DNA from: JAHEDH01 sp965364515
GTDB lineage: Bacteria; Actinomycetota; Acidimicrobiia; Spongiisociales; ZC4RG35
DNA: 8,127 nucleotides
Assembly (NCBI GenBank): GCA_965364515.1
Contig: CBDTXZ010000135.1
Location: forward strand, 1-8,127
Reading direction: 5' to 3'
The translations under genes and the position numbers were made by a program. Below, one piece after another: positions 1 to 5,442 of the stretch. The notes under the pieces are model-generated. The model did not search any database, had not been told where the DNA came from, and worked only from the letters and a program-made list of their open reading frames with translations. The stretch's first letter is position 1; each line of letters starts with the position of its first letter.

Positions 1-118
1 GTTGCTCGGCCAGCCAGAGGGCTTCGGCCAGTTTCTTCACCCCGATCTGTTCTCCATCGGGCGCCACGACCCGGACTTCTGGAGCCCGGATGTAGCCATT
101 CACACGCAGGTCAGCGAT
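1..118 (-). CDS. infC: Translation initiation factor IF-3, N-terminal part, AUC start
   Basis: IF-3 binds the 30S subunit, prevents 50S joining and checks the start codon and initiator tRNA. Only the first 39 codons are visible; the gene continues past the left edge. The translation carries the IF-3 N-domain signature: RVNGYIRAPEVRVV at residues 5-18, then the DGEQIGV turn and KKLAEALWLAEQ helix. An in-frame TAG lies upstream, and no ATG, GTG or TTG occurs between it and the GTG at codon 6 (the only CTG is codon 4). A strong AGGAGG (126-131) sits exactly 7 bases before an ATC codon (116-118), so I place the start there. infC is known to use AUU, AUC or AUA starts in many bacteria, which lets IF-3 repress its own synthesis. 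The GTG at codon 6 is an unlikely alternative because it lies 22 bases from the Shine-Dalgarno. Family assignment is very likely; the AUC start is an inference from spacing. Confidence 0.9.
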   Translation of the reverse strand, partial: MADLRVNGYIRAPEVRVVAPDGEQIGVKKLAEALWLAEQ

Positions 119-125
119 CTCGCAT

Positions 126-131
126 CCTCCT
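126..131 (-). promoter_or_regulatory. Shine-Dalgarno of infC
   Basis: The minus strand reads AGGAGG here, 7 bases before the proposed ATC start at 116-118. It is the strongest ribosome binding site in the window and decides the non-canonical start. The same bases (126-135, CAACAGGAGG) can pair with the upstream element CCUCUGUUG at 167-175, so the site could be occluded. Confidence 0.85.
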
Positions 132-171
132 GTTGGTCTTCTCGTCTCGTCGGACTTCTCTTCCTACAACA

Positions 172-196
172 GAGGCAGCACGCGAAGTGCTGCCTC
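172..196 (-). other. 10-bp hairpin in the infC leader
   Basis: GAGGCAGCAC and GTGCTGCCTC form a perfect 10-bp stem around a 5-base loop (182-186; UUCGC in the transcript). On the infC strand it is followed by UGUUGUAGG rather than a U-run, so it is not a simple intrinsic terminator. The last four bases of its 3' arm (CCUC, 172-175) are also needed for the helix that would cover the infC Shine-Dalgarno, so the two structures exclude each other in full. Confidence 0.75.
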
Positions 197-206
197 GAAA
201 ACATCG

Positions 207-223
207 ACCGGGCTCTGCCCGGT
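207..223 (-). other. 7-bp GC-rich hairpin in the infC leader (possible weak terminator)
   Basis: ACCGGGC and GCCCGGT pair perfectly around a 3-base loop. In the infC direction the stem is followed by CGATGTTTTCG, so four Us begin five bases after the stem. That is a poor match to an intrinsic terminator but could serve as an attenuator or pause. Nothing else supports termination here. Confidence 0.45.
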
Positions 224-357
224 GGTGGACCTCGACTCACCTGATGCGGTGGCCGGGTGGGAGTCAGCGCTCCACTTCGTCTCAGTTGTGGGCCGCACAC
301 TACAACAGAGGCGCATCGTTCGCTATTCCGAGCGGTCAAAGGCCCTCTTCCGTGCAG

Positions 358-420
358 TGCTGTCGGCCATCTGCTGTCGGCTATCCACTGCCGATGGCTG
401 AGAGCTGAAAGCCGACAGCA
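358..420 (-). repeat. Bistable inverted repeat just after ribH
   Basis: In the transcript, UGCUGUCGGCU (410-420) can pair with AGCCGACAGCA (372-382; 11 bp, 27-base loop) or with GCCGACAGCA (358-367; 10 bp plus a possible G-U pair). The two 3' copies lie 4 bases apart and compete for one 5' arm. It begins about 20 bases after the ribH stop. No U-run follows, so it may protect the riboflavin mRNA 3' end or be the start of the infC leader. Confidence 0.6.
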
Positions 421-439
421 ACTCCGGCGAGATCTCGTC

Positions 440-910
440 TCAGCCGTTCGAGAGCTTCCGCAGCGAATTCAACCGGCGGGCGAGGTCGATGGCGGCCTCC
501 GCCGCTTCGGCGGCCTTGTTGCCGGGACCGGGGAGGGAGCGCTCCACCGCGTGGTCGTACTCGCGCACGGTGAGCAGGGCATTGCCCACGGGGACACCCG
601 TCCGGGTGGCCACATCGCTGATCCCACGGGTTGCGTGCTCCGCGACGTACTCGTAGTGGTCTGTCTCGCCCTTGATGACGGCGCCGATCGCAACGATCGC
701 CTCGCAATCCTCTTCGGCGAGCGACTGGACGGCAAGCGGCAATTCGAGCGCACCGGACACCCGGAGCACGAGAGACTCGGCGACACCGACCCGGTCGGCG
801 ACGGCCAGGGCGGCGGCCAGCATGGGCTCGGTGATCGAGCCATTGAAGGTCGCGATTGCGATCCCGATGCGTTCGGGGGCGGTGCCGGGCTCGATGTCGA
901 GACGATTCAC
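440..910 (-). CDS. ribH: 6,7-dimethyl-8-ribityllumazine synthase
   Basis: Cytosolic enzyme that condenses 5-amino-6-ribitylaminouracil with 3,4-dihydroxy-2-butanone 4-phosphate to give lumazine, the penultimate step to riboflavin. The 156-residue length is normal for the family. Visible landmarks are the substrate-binding FN (22-23), SGALELPLA (52-60, usually PGAFEIPLA), GAVIKGETDHYEYV (76-89) with the catalytic His at 85, and R124 plus K132 in the phosphate-binding GNK segment. The start is GTG, overlapping the ribBA stop as GTGA; a modest GAGG (915-918) lies 4 bases upstream, so translational coupling to ribBA is likely. It is the last gene of the riboflavin cluster, and its substrates come from RibD (after dephosphorylation) and the RibB half of RibBA. 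The family usually forms pentamers or 60-mers; nothing in the sequence decides which. Confidence 0.96.
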   Translation of the reverse strand: MNRLDIEPGTAPERIGIAIATFNGSITEPMLAAALAVADRVGVAESLVLRVSGALELPLAVQSLAEEDCEAIVAIGAVIKGETDHYEYVAEHATRGISDVATRTGVPVGNALLTVREYDHAVERSLPGPGNKAAEAAEAAIDLARRLNSLRKLSNG

Positions 911-2121
911 TCGGCCTCGTCTCCCGGCAACAGATGCCCGAGCTTGGCCACCTTGGTCTGCAGATAGTTCTCGTTGTGCGGGTTTCGCTTCGTGACGAGC
1001 GGGACACTGTCCACGATCGTCAAGCCGTATCCCTCGATCCCCGCTCGTTTGGTCGGGTTGTTCGTGAGGAGACGCATCGAGCGAACGCCGACGTCGTAGA
1101 GGATCTGAGAGCCGATGCCGTAGTCACGGTTGTCGACGGGGAGGCCGAGATCGATGTTCGCCTCGACGGTGTCTCTGCCGGTGTCCTGGAGGTTGTACGC
1201 CTGGAGCTTGGCGAACAAGCCGATGCCCCTTCCCTCGTGGCCCCGGATGTAGACGATCACACCGCGACCCTCCTCGGCGATCTTCGCCATCGCCAGATCG
1301 AGCTGATCGCCGCAGTCACAGCGCCGACTGTGCAGCACATCTCCCGTCAGGCACTCCGAGTGGGCCCGCACCAGGATGTCTTCGCCGTCGCCCACGTCAC
1401 CCATCACCAGCGCCATGTGGTCGCGTCCGTCGAAGCTCCGGTATCCGATGGCCGTGAAGTCACCGTGATCGGTCGGAATCCGCGATTCGACGACTTTCTG
1501 GACGATCTTCTCTTCGGTTGCTCGGCGGTACGCGATCAGGTCGGCGATGGACCCGACCAGCAGGTCGTACTCCTTGGCGAACCGCTCGATGTCGTCGAGC
1601 TTGGCGACCGTTCCATCGTCGTTCATCAGCTCCGAGAGGACCGCCGCCGGATACAGGCCGGCGAGTTTCACGAGGTCGACCCCCGCCTCGGTGTGCCCGG
1701 CCCTGCGCAGGACACCGCCATCTGCCGCACGGAGGGGGTACATGTGCCCGGGTCGGGCGATGTCGGAAGGTCGGGTGTTCGAGTCGATCAAGGTCTCGAC
1801 GGTGCGTACCCGATCGGCCGAGGAGATCCCTGTGGTGACACCGCTCCGAGCGTCGACCGACAATGTGAACGCGGTCCGGTGTGACTCGGTGTTGAGCCGC
1901 ACCATCTGTGGCAGGTCGAGCTCGTCGAGACGCTCGGCGGTCATCGGAACGCAGATGATGCCCGAGGTGTGGCGGATCATGAAGGCCATCTGCTCGTTTG
2001 TGACCTTCTCCGCAGCGACGATCAGATCGCCCTCGTTCTCACGATCTTCGTCGTCGGTGACGATGACCATCTCGCCCCTACCGATGGCAGCGATCAGCTC
2101 GTCGGGGCGGGCGAAGTTCAT
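907..2121 (-). CDS. ribBA: Bifunctional 3,4-dihydroxy-2-butanone-4-phosphate synthase / GTP cyclohydrolase II
   Basis: A 404-residue fusion that opens both branches of riboflavin synthesis. The N-terminal half (about 5-200) is RibB, converting ribulose 5-phosphate to dihydroxybutanone phosphate and formate. It shows DDEDRENEGD at 23-32, RHTSG at 50-54, and RPGHMYPLRA (123-132) followed by GHTEA (142-146). The C-terminal half (about 205-400) is RibA, opening GTP. Its zinc cysteines are C257, C268 and C270 in HSECLTGDVLHSRRCDCG, followed by RGHEGRGIGL and DYGIGSQIL. The frame is open further upstream, but I choose the ATG at 2119-2121 because it overlaps the ribE stop as ATGA, has GGAGG at 2129-2133 (7-base spacing), and matches the usual RibB N-terminus. 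Both active sites look intact. It ends in a GTGA overlap with ribH. Confidence 0.96.
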   Translation of the reverse strand: MNFARPDELIAAIGRGEMVIVTDDEDRENEGDLIVAAEKVTNEQMAFMIRHTSGIICVPMTAERLDELDLPQMVRLNTESHRTAFTLSVDARSGVTTGISSADRVRTVETLIDSNTRPSDIARPGHMYPLRAADGGVLRRAGHTEAGVDLVKLAGLYPAAVLSELMNDDGTVAKLDDIERFAKEYDLLVGSIADLIAYRRATEEKIVQKVVESRIPTDHGDFTAIGYRSFDGRDHMALVMGDVGDGEDILVRAHSECLTGDVLHSRRCDCGDQLDLAMAKIAEEGRGVIVYIRGHEGRGIGLFAKLQAYNLQDTGRDTVEANIDLGLPVDNRDYGIGSQILYDVGVRSMRLLTNNPTKRAGIEGYGLTIVDSVPLVTKRNPHNENYLQTKVAKLGHLLPGDEAE

Positions 2122-2711
2122 GTGCGGGCCTCCAGCAGGCGCTCGACGTACTTGGCAAGGATATCGACCTCGAGATTCACCGCATCTCCCACCGAGCCGG
2201 CTCCCAGCGTGGTGACGTCGAGTGTGTGCGGGATCAACGCGATCTGGAACGCATCGTCGGAGACCGCCGCAACGGTCAGACTCACGCCATTCACCGTCAC
2301 AGAGCCTTTCTCGACGACGTACCTGAGCAGATGAGGTGGCGTGGCGATGATCCATCGCGCACCGTCACCCTCGGCCTCGATGGCTGAGACGACACCGGTG
2401 CCGTCGACATGGCCCTGCACGATGTGACCATCGAAACGCCCCGAGGCCGGCATCGCCCGCTCGAGGTTGACTCGGTCACCCGCCGACACCGAGCCGAGGT
2501 TCGTCCGGTCCAAGGTCTCGATCACGGCATCGACACCGAATCGGCTGCCATCGACGACCGTGGCGGTCAGGCAGACGCCGTTGACGGCGATCGAATCGCC
2601 GATTTCGAGGTCGTCGGTGACGAGAGCGGACTCGAACGTGAGCCGCCGGCCATCGGTCCCGCCTTCGACGGATGTGACTCTCCCGATGGTCTCGATGATC
2701 CCGGTGAACAT
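2118..2711 (-). CDS. ribE: Riboflavin synthase (alpha subunit)
   Basis: Catalyses dismutation of two lumazine molecules to riboflavin and 5-amino-6-ribitylaminouracil, the last step of the pathway. The protein has 197 residues, about the usual length. It starts with the hallmark MFTGIIE and shows two lumazine-binding barrels: IAVNGVCLTATVV at 41-53 in the first is echoed by VTVNGVSLTVAAV at 138-150 in the second, and GDRVNLE (78-84) by GDAVNLE (175-181). C47, H101 in GHVDG and S144 correspond to the conserved active-site positions (C48, H102, S146 in E. coli). Lumazine is supplied by RibH, two genes downstream. No Shine-Dalgarno precedes the ATG; a TAGAGT lies 6 bases upstream, so a leaderless transcript is possible. 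The gene is 28 bases after ribD and overlaps ribBA by ATGA. The symbol is ribE in most schemes and ribC in mycobacteria. Confidence 0.96.
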   Translation of the reverse strand: MFTGIIETIGRVTSVEGGTDGRRLTFESALVTDDLEIGDSIAVNGVCLTATVVDGSRFGVDAVIETLDRTNLGSVSAGDRVNLERAMPASGRFDGHIVQGHVDGTGVVSAIEAEGDGARWIIATPPHLLRYVVEKGSVTVNGVSLTVAAVSDDAFQIALIPHTLDVTTLGAGSVGDAVNLEVDILAKYVERLLEART

Positions 2712-2717
2712 GCCGAA

Positions 2718-2723
2718 ACTCTA
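2718..2723 (-). promoter_or_regulatory. Candidate -10 element for a leaderless ribE transcript
   Basis: TAGAGT fits the actinobacterial TANNNT -10 and ends 6 bases before the ribE ATG, which would place the A of ATG at +1. The 28-base ribD-ribE gap has no Shine-Dalgarno. I see no -35 at 17-18 bases, which is common for leaderless promoters. It would let ribE-ribBA-ribH be transcribed independently of ribD. Confidence 0.45.
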
Positions 2724-2739
2724 ACCCGGCACAGGTGGT

Positions 2740-3816
2740 TCACTCCCGGTGGCGATCCCAGCGAATCTCGACATCTCCGCCGAAGATCTGTGCGGACACC
2801 ACGTCGACCGGGCGCGCGTCATCGATCGTGGCGAATGAGCCGGTGAACAGTGGCGTGCCGACACCGAGTCCGAACTTCGCCCCGAAGTGGAGCAGGCCGA
2901 CGTCTACCCGATCCCGGGCCATCAGCGACGATGCGATCGAACCGCCGCCTTCGACGAAGATCGTGAGCAGGCCGAGATCGCCGAGGCGGTCCATTGCTTC
3001 GACGAGGTCGACACCCGAATCGGAGCCCTGCACGACGATCAGCTCTCCTGTAGGCAGTTCGACCGGATGCGCCGACACGACGATCGGGTTGCGCCGCCAG
3101 ATCCGGGCGTTGGCCGGGAGTGGTCGGGTTCCGGCGACGACGACGGGGCGCGGCTGATGGCCGGCGTGGCCGGGGATGCGGACGTCGAGTGATGGATCAT
3201 CGGCGATGAGCGTGCCGGCGCCGACGAGTACGGCATCGGATCTCGCCCGCCATTCGTGGACACGCAGGCGCATCTCGGGTCCGGTGATCCATCTCGACGA
3301 GCCATCGGCAGCTGCGGTCTGACCGTCGAGTGTCGCGGCGAGTTTGACGATCACGAGCGGAGTTCCGAACCGACGATGGTGGAAGTATCCGGGGTCCATC
3401 TCGCGGGCAGCCCGCCCGAGTTCGCTGTCGGAAGGGACGACTTCCACCTCGATGCCGTGGTCTCGAAGACGACGCGCCCCGGAGCCGTCGACCTTGACGT
3501 CTGGGTCGAGGGCGCCGATCACGACACGTTCGATGCCGGCTTCGATGATGGCATCGGTGCACGGGGGTGTGCGACCGGTGTGGTTGCAGGGTTCGAGGGT
3601 CACCACGAGCGTCGCACGGTCTCCGATGTCTCCGGCGTCGGCGATCGCCAGGCGCTCGGCGTGCGGGGTCCCGGGGCCGGCGTGCGCACCGGAACCGAGT
3701 TCCGAACCGTCTGGCGCGAGGATCACTGCACCGACTCTCGGGTTTGGATGCGGATGCTGCTCGGTCGCCTGCGCGATCGCCTTGGCCATCGCGGCGCGAA
3801 CGGCCGGATCGATCAT
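2740..3816 (-). CDS. ribD: Bifunctional riboflavin deaminase / reductase
   Basis: RibD takes the RibA product (a diaminopyrimidine ribosyl phosphate), deaminates the ring, then reduces the ribose with NADPH to a ribityl chain. The protein has 358 residues, the usual two-domain length. The N-terminal zinc deaminase (about 1-140) has HAE at 52-54 and EPCNHTGRTPPC at 75-86: H52, C77 and C86 are the expected zinc ligands and E54 the proton shuttle. The reductase (about 150-355) has KLAATLDGQTA at 158-168, SRWITG at 174-179 and, near the C-terminus, FVEGGGS. The ATG lies one base after the stop of the response regulator (TGA G ATG), and no purine-rich ribosome site precedes it, so translation probably depends on re-initiation by ribosomes leaving the upstream gene. 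This ties RibD output to the signalling gene. Both domains look intact. Confidence 0.95.
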   Translation of the reverse strand: MIDPAVRAAMAKAIAQATEQHPHPNPRVGAVILAPDGSELGSGAHAGPGTPHAERLAIADAGDIGDRATLVVTLEPCNHTGRTPPCTDAIIEAGIERVVIGALDPDVKVDGSGARRLRDHGIEVEVVPSDSELGRAAREMDPGYFHHRRFGTPLVIVKLAATLDGQTAAADGSSRWITGPEMRLRVHEWRARSDAVLVGAGTLIADDPSLDVRIPGHAGHQPRPVVVAGTRPLPANARIWRRNPIVVSAHPVELPTGELIVVQGSDSGVDLVEAMDRLGDLGLLTIFVEGGGSIASSLMARDRVDVGLLHFGAKFGLGVGTPLFTGSFATIDDARPVDVVSAQIFGGDVEIRWDRHRE

Positions 3817-3817
3817 C

Positions 3818-4747
3818 TCAGGAGGTACGACGATCGATCTCGTACGAGGAGCCGTGCTGCTTCTTGGCGAACTCCTTCATCTCCACGGCGACGGCGGATG
3901 CTTCCCACTGCGACGTGATCGGCCGCGTCCGATTCGTCACGACACCGAACGAGATCGAGACGACCGGGAAAGCAAAACGCTCGCCCCGACGATCGATCAC
4001 CTCGATGTACCCGCGCAGCGCGTCGGCCGTGTCGTAGTAATCGAGAATGCCGTCATCGAACATGTCGATTGCGGCCTTGCAGTACTGCTCGGCGACATCT
4101 GCCCTACAGATCGACACGAAGTCGTCTCCGCCGATGTGTCCGACGAAGCCGTTGGCATCGGCCACCTCCTCGAGCGCCCGCTGCAGCACGTCGCCGGTGA
4201 ACTTGATCACCTGGTCTCCGCGCATGAACCCGTAGTGATCGTTGAACGCCTTGAAGTTGTCGAGGTCTCCGTAGATGACTGCAAAGGTCTCGCCCGTTGC
4301 GACCCTCGACTCGATCTCGGTCCCGATGCGGAAGTTGCCGGGCAGACCCGTCAGCGGCGAAGTGTCTCTCGCTGCCTGCGTGCGGCGCAGCACGGCCTTG
4401 ACTCTCGCGACCATCTCGGTGACGTCGAAGGGTTTGGTGATGTAGTCGTCGGCGCCGAGTTCGAGTCCGTTCACGCGGTCCTCGGTGAGCCCGCGGGCGG
4501 TCAGGAGCACGATCGACGTGCCTGCCAGCGTCCCGTGACTGCGCATCTTCCTGAGGGCCGTGAGACCGTCCATTCGCGGCATCATGATGTCGAGGAGCAC
4601 CAGGTTCGGCGGGTTGACGACGGCCTTCTCGAGCGCCTCCTGGCCATCGTGGGCGGTCTCGACGGAGAAGCCCTCGAGTTCGAGGTTGATCCGGACCACC
4701 CGGACGATGTCTTCGTCGTCGTCGACGACGAGGATTCGCTCTGTCAT
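3818..4747 (-). CDS. Response regulator with degenerate GGDEF (GGDDF) output domain
   Basis: A 309-residue two-domain signalling protein. The receiver domain (about 3-120) has the acidic residues D9-D11, phospho-acceptor D53 in LLDIMMPRMDG, T83, and K105 in KPF, so it should accept phosphate from a histidine kinase; none is encoded in the window. The GGDEF domain (about 128-300) keeps the LTGLPGN start, D161 in GDLDNFKAFND, N169 and D178, matching the spacing of the metal and GTP contacts in PleD (D327, N335, D344). Its signature, however, is HIGGDDF (204-210), with Asp in place of the usual fourth-position Glu, and no RxxD inhibitory site precedes it. It may be a weak cyclase, a GTP-binding sensor or a protein-interaction module. 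It overlaps rpe by ATGA, has AGGGGA 6 bases upstream, and stands one base before ribD. No transmembrane segment or DNA-binding domain is visible. No gene symbol is warranted. Confidence 0.92.
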   Translation of the reverse strand: MTERILVVDDDEDIVRVVRINLELEGFSVETAHDGQEALEKAVVNPPNLVLLDIMMPRMDGLTALRKMRSHGTLAGTSIVLLTARGLTEDRVNGLELGADDYITKPFDVTEMVARVKAVLRRTQAARDTSPLTGLPGNFRIGTEIESRVATGETFAVIYGDLDNFKAFNDHYGFMRGDQVIKFTGDVLQRALEEVADANGFVGHIGGDDFVSICRADVAEQYCKAAIDMFDDGILDYYDTADALRGYIEVIDRRGERFAFPVVSISFGVVTNRTRPITSQWEASAVAVEMKEFAKKQHGSSYEIDRRTS

Positions 4748-5406
4748 CTCTGTTCCCCTGTAGCCACCCGCAGCGATCTGATGGCGGCCGCCGGATCCGC
4801 CGTGCGGAACACAGCCGACCCTGCCACCAACACATTCGCTCCGGCGGCTGTGGCTCTCGCTGCAGTCTCGGTCGTGATGCCGCCGTCGATCTGAACATCG
4901 GTCGTCAGGCCGTGCAAATCAACCCATTTTCTGGCCTGCTCGACCTTGTGCAGCACCTCCGGGATGAACGACTGTCCTCCGAACCCGGGGTGGACCGACA
5001 TGATCAGGACCATCCGGCACGACTCGACCCATGGCTCGATCGCCGCGAACGGTGTGTGCGGGGAGATCACGACACCGAGATCGATGCCCAGCTTCTCCGC
5101 CTCGCCGATGGCGTCGGTCGGGTCCGGAACGGCCTCGATGTGAATCGTGACGATGTCGGCTCCGACCTCAGCGAGGTCGGAGAGGTAGACGGTGGGGTTG
5201 GTGGTCATGATGTGGCAGTCGAACTCGAGTTCGCTGATCGGGCGGATCGAGGAGATCACCGGCATGCCGAAGGAGATGTTCGGCACGAAGTGCCCGTCCA
5301 TGACGTCGAGGTGCAGGAGATCGGCTTCTGCCTCTATTGCGGCGATTTCGCCCGCCAGGTCACTGAAGTCGGCTGCGAGCAGCGACGGGGCGATCTTGAT
5401 CTCCAT
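4744..5406 (-). CDS. rpe: Ribulose-phosphate 3-epimerase
   Basis: Interconverts ribulose 5-phosphate and xylulose 5-phosphate in the pentose phosphate pathway. The 220-residue length is normal for this TIM barrel. Landmarks are APSLLAADF (6-14), HLDVMDGHFVPN (32-43), CHIM (64-67), MSVHPGFGGQSF (136-147), DGGI (174-177) and VAGSAVF (194-200). The metal ligands are H32, D34, H65 and D174, of which D34 and D174 are the acid-base pair. Ribulose 5-phosphate is also the RibB substrate, so its place before the riboflavin genes makes metabolic sense. The ATG has no Shine-Dalgarno; TATCAT ends 6 bases before it. The stop overlaps the response regulator as ATGA. Confidence 0.97.
   Translation of the reverse strand: MEIKIAPSLLAADFSDLAGEIAAIEAEADLLHLDVMDGHFVPNISFGMPVISSIRPISELEFDCHIMTTNPTVYLSDLAEVGADIVTIHIEAVPDPTDAIGEAEKLGIDLGVVISPHTPFAAIEPWVESCRMVLIMSVHPGFGGQSFIPEVLHKVEQARKWVDLHGLTTDVQIDGGITTETAARATAAGANVLVAGSAVFRTADPAAAIRSLRVATGEQR
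4754..4759 (-). promoter_or_regulatory. Shine-Dalgarno of the response regulator
   Basis: AGGGGA lies 6 bases before the ATG at 4745-4747, inside the end of rpe. It supports the ATGA-overlapping start and shows that the regulator can bind ribosomes by itself, unlike ribD after it. Confidence 0.7.
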
Positions 5407-5412
5407 GTAGCA

Positions 5413-5418
5413 ATGATA
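5413..5418 (-). promoter_or_regulatory. Candidate -10 element for a leaderless rpe transcript
   Basis: TATCAT is a good TANNNT -10 and ends 6 bases before the rpe ATG. It lies in the only gap (36 bases, 5407-5442) between rsmB and rpe, which is locally A/T-rich against a GC-rich background. No convincing -35 and no ribosome site are visible. This would be the first promoter of the rpe-regulator-rib unit. Confidence 0.5.
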
Positions 5419-5442
5419 TTGGTGCGGGGCCGGATCGACCGT

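Larger units (their letters stand above)
164..312. repeat. 13-bp direct repeat CTACAACAGAGGC, copies at 164-176 and 300-312
   Basis: Two exact copies of the 13-mer lie 136 bases apart within the 321-base gap. In the infC-strand transcript both read GCCUCUGUUGUAG. The copy nearer infC is complementary to CAACAGGAGG, which contains the Shine-Dalgarno. The far copy is complementary, with one U-U mismatch, to ACAACUGAG immediately after it (281-289). The repeat thus looks like a duplicated RNA pairing module rather than a protein-binding site, although a DNA-binding repeat is not excluded. Confidence 0.7.
119..439 (-). promoter_or_regulatory. Structured intergenic region: ribH 3' side and infC leader
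   Basis: This 321-base gap contains no convincing gene. It is rich in inverted repeats: a bistable 10-11 bp pair at 358-420, a mismatched helix pairing 302-310 with 281-289, a 7-bp GC stem at 207-223, a 10-bp stem at 172-196, and a helix that would cover the infC Shine-Dalgarno (167-175 with 126-135). A 13-bp direct repeat links two of these modules. I see no clear -35/-10 pair. A TTGACC (334-339) is present but has no good -10 at 16-18 bases, so the infC promoter is not located and read-through from ribH is possible. Known infC-rpmI-rplT operons are controlled by leader RNA in other bacteria (L20 leader in Bacillus; IF-3 and L20 feedback in E. coli). A regulatory leader here is inferred from that precedent and from the complementarities, not from similarity to a known family. 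Confidence 0.6.

Noticed and set aside
100..339. Minus-strand 79-codon frame in the ribH-infC gap, starting at TTG
   Set aside because: It has no ribosome site or recognisable family, runs into the infC start in another frame, and lies over the RNA structures, whose repeats are better explained as leader elements.
297..339. TTGACC (334-339) and TAGTGT (297-302) as an infC promoter
   Set aside because: The two elements are 31 bases apart, too far for one promoter, and neither has a suitable partner at 16-19 bases.
2..967. Plus-strand frames of 80, 91 and 236 codons over infC, the gap and ribH
   Set aside because: They are antisense to ribH and infC and have no recognisable domain or ribosome site.
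2122..2355. Upstream extension of the ribBA frame inside ribE
   Set aside because: It has no RibB similarity. The ATG at 2119-2121 has a strong ribosome site and the typical RibB N-terminus.
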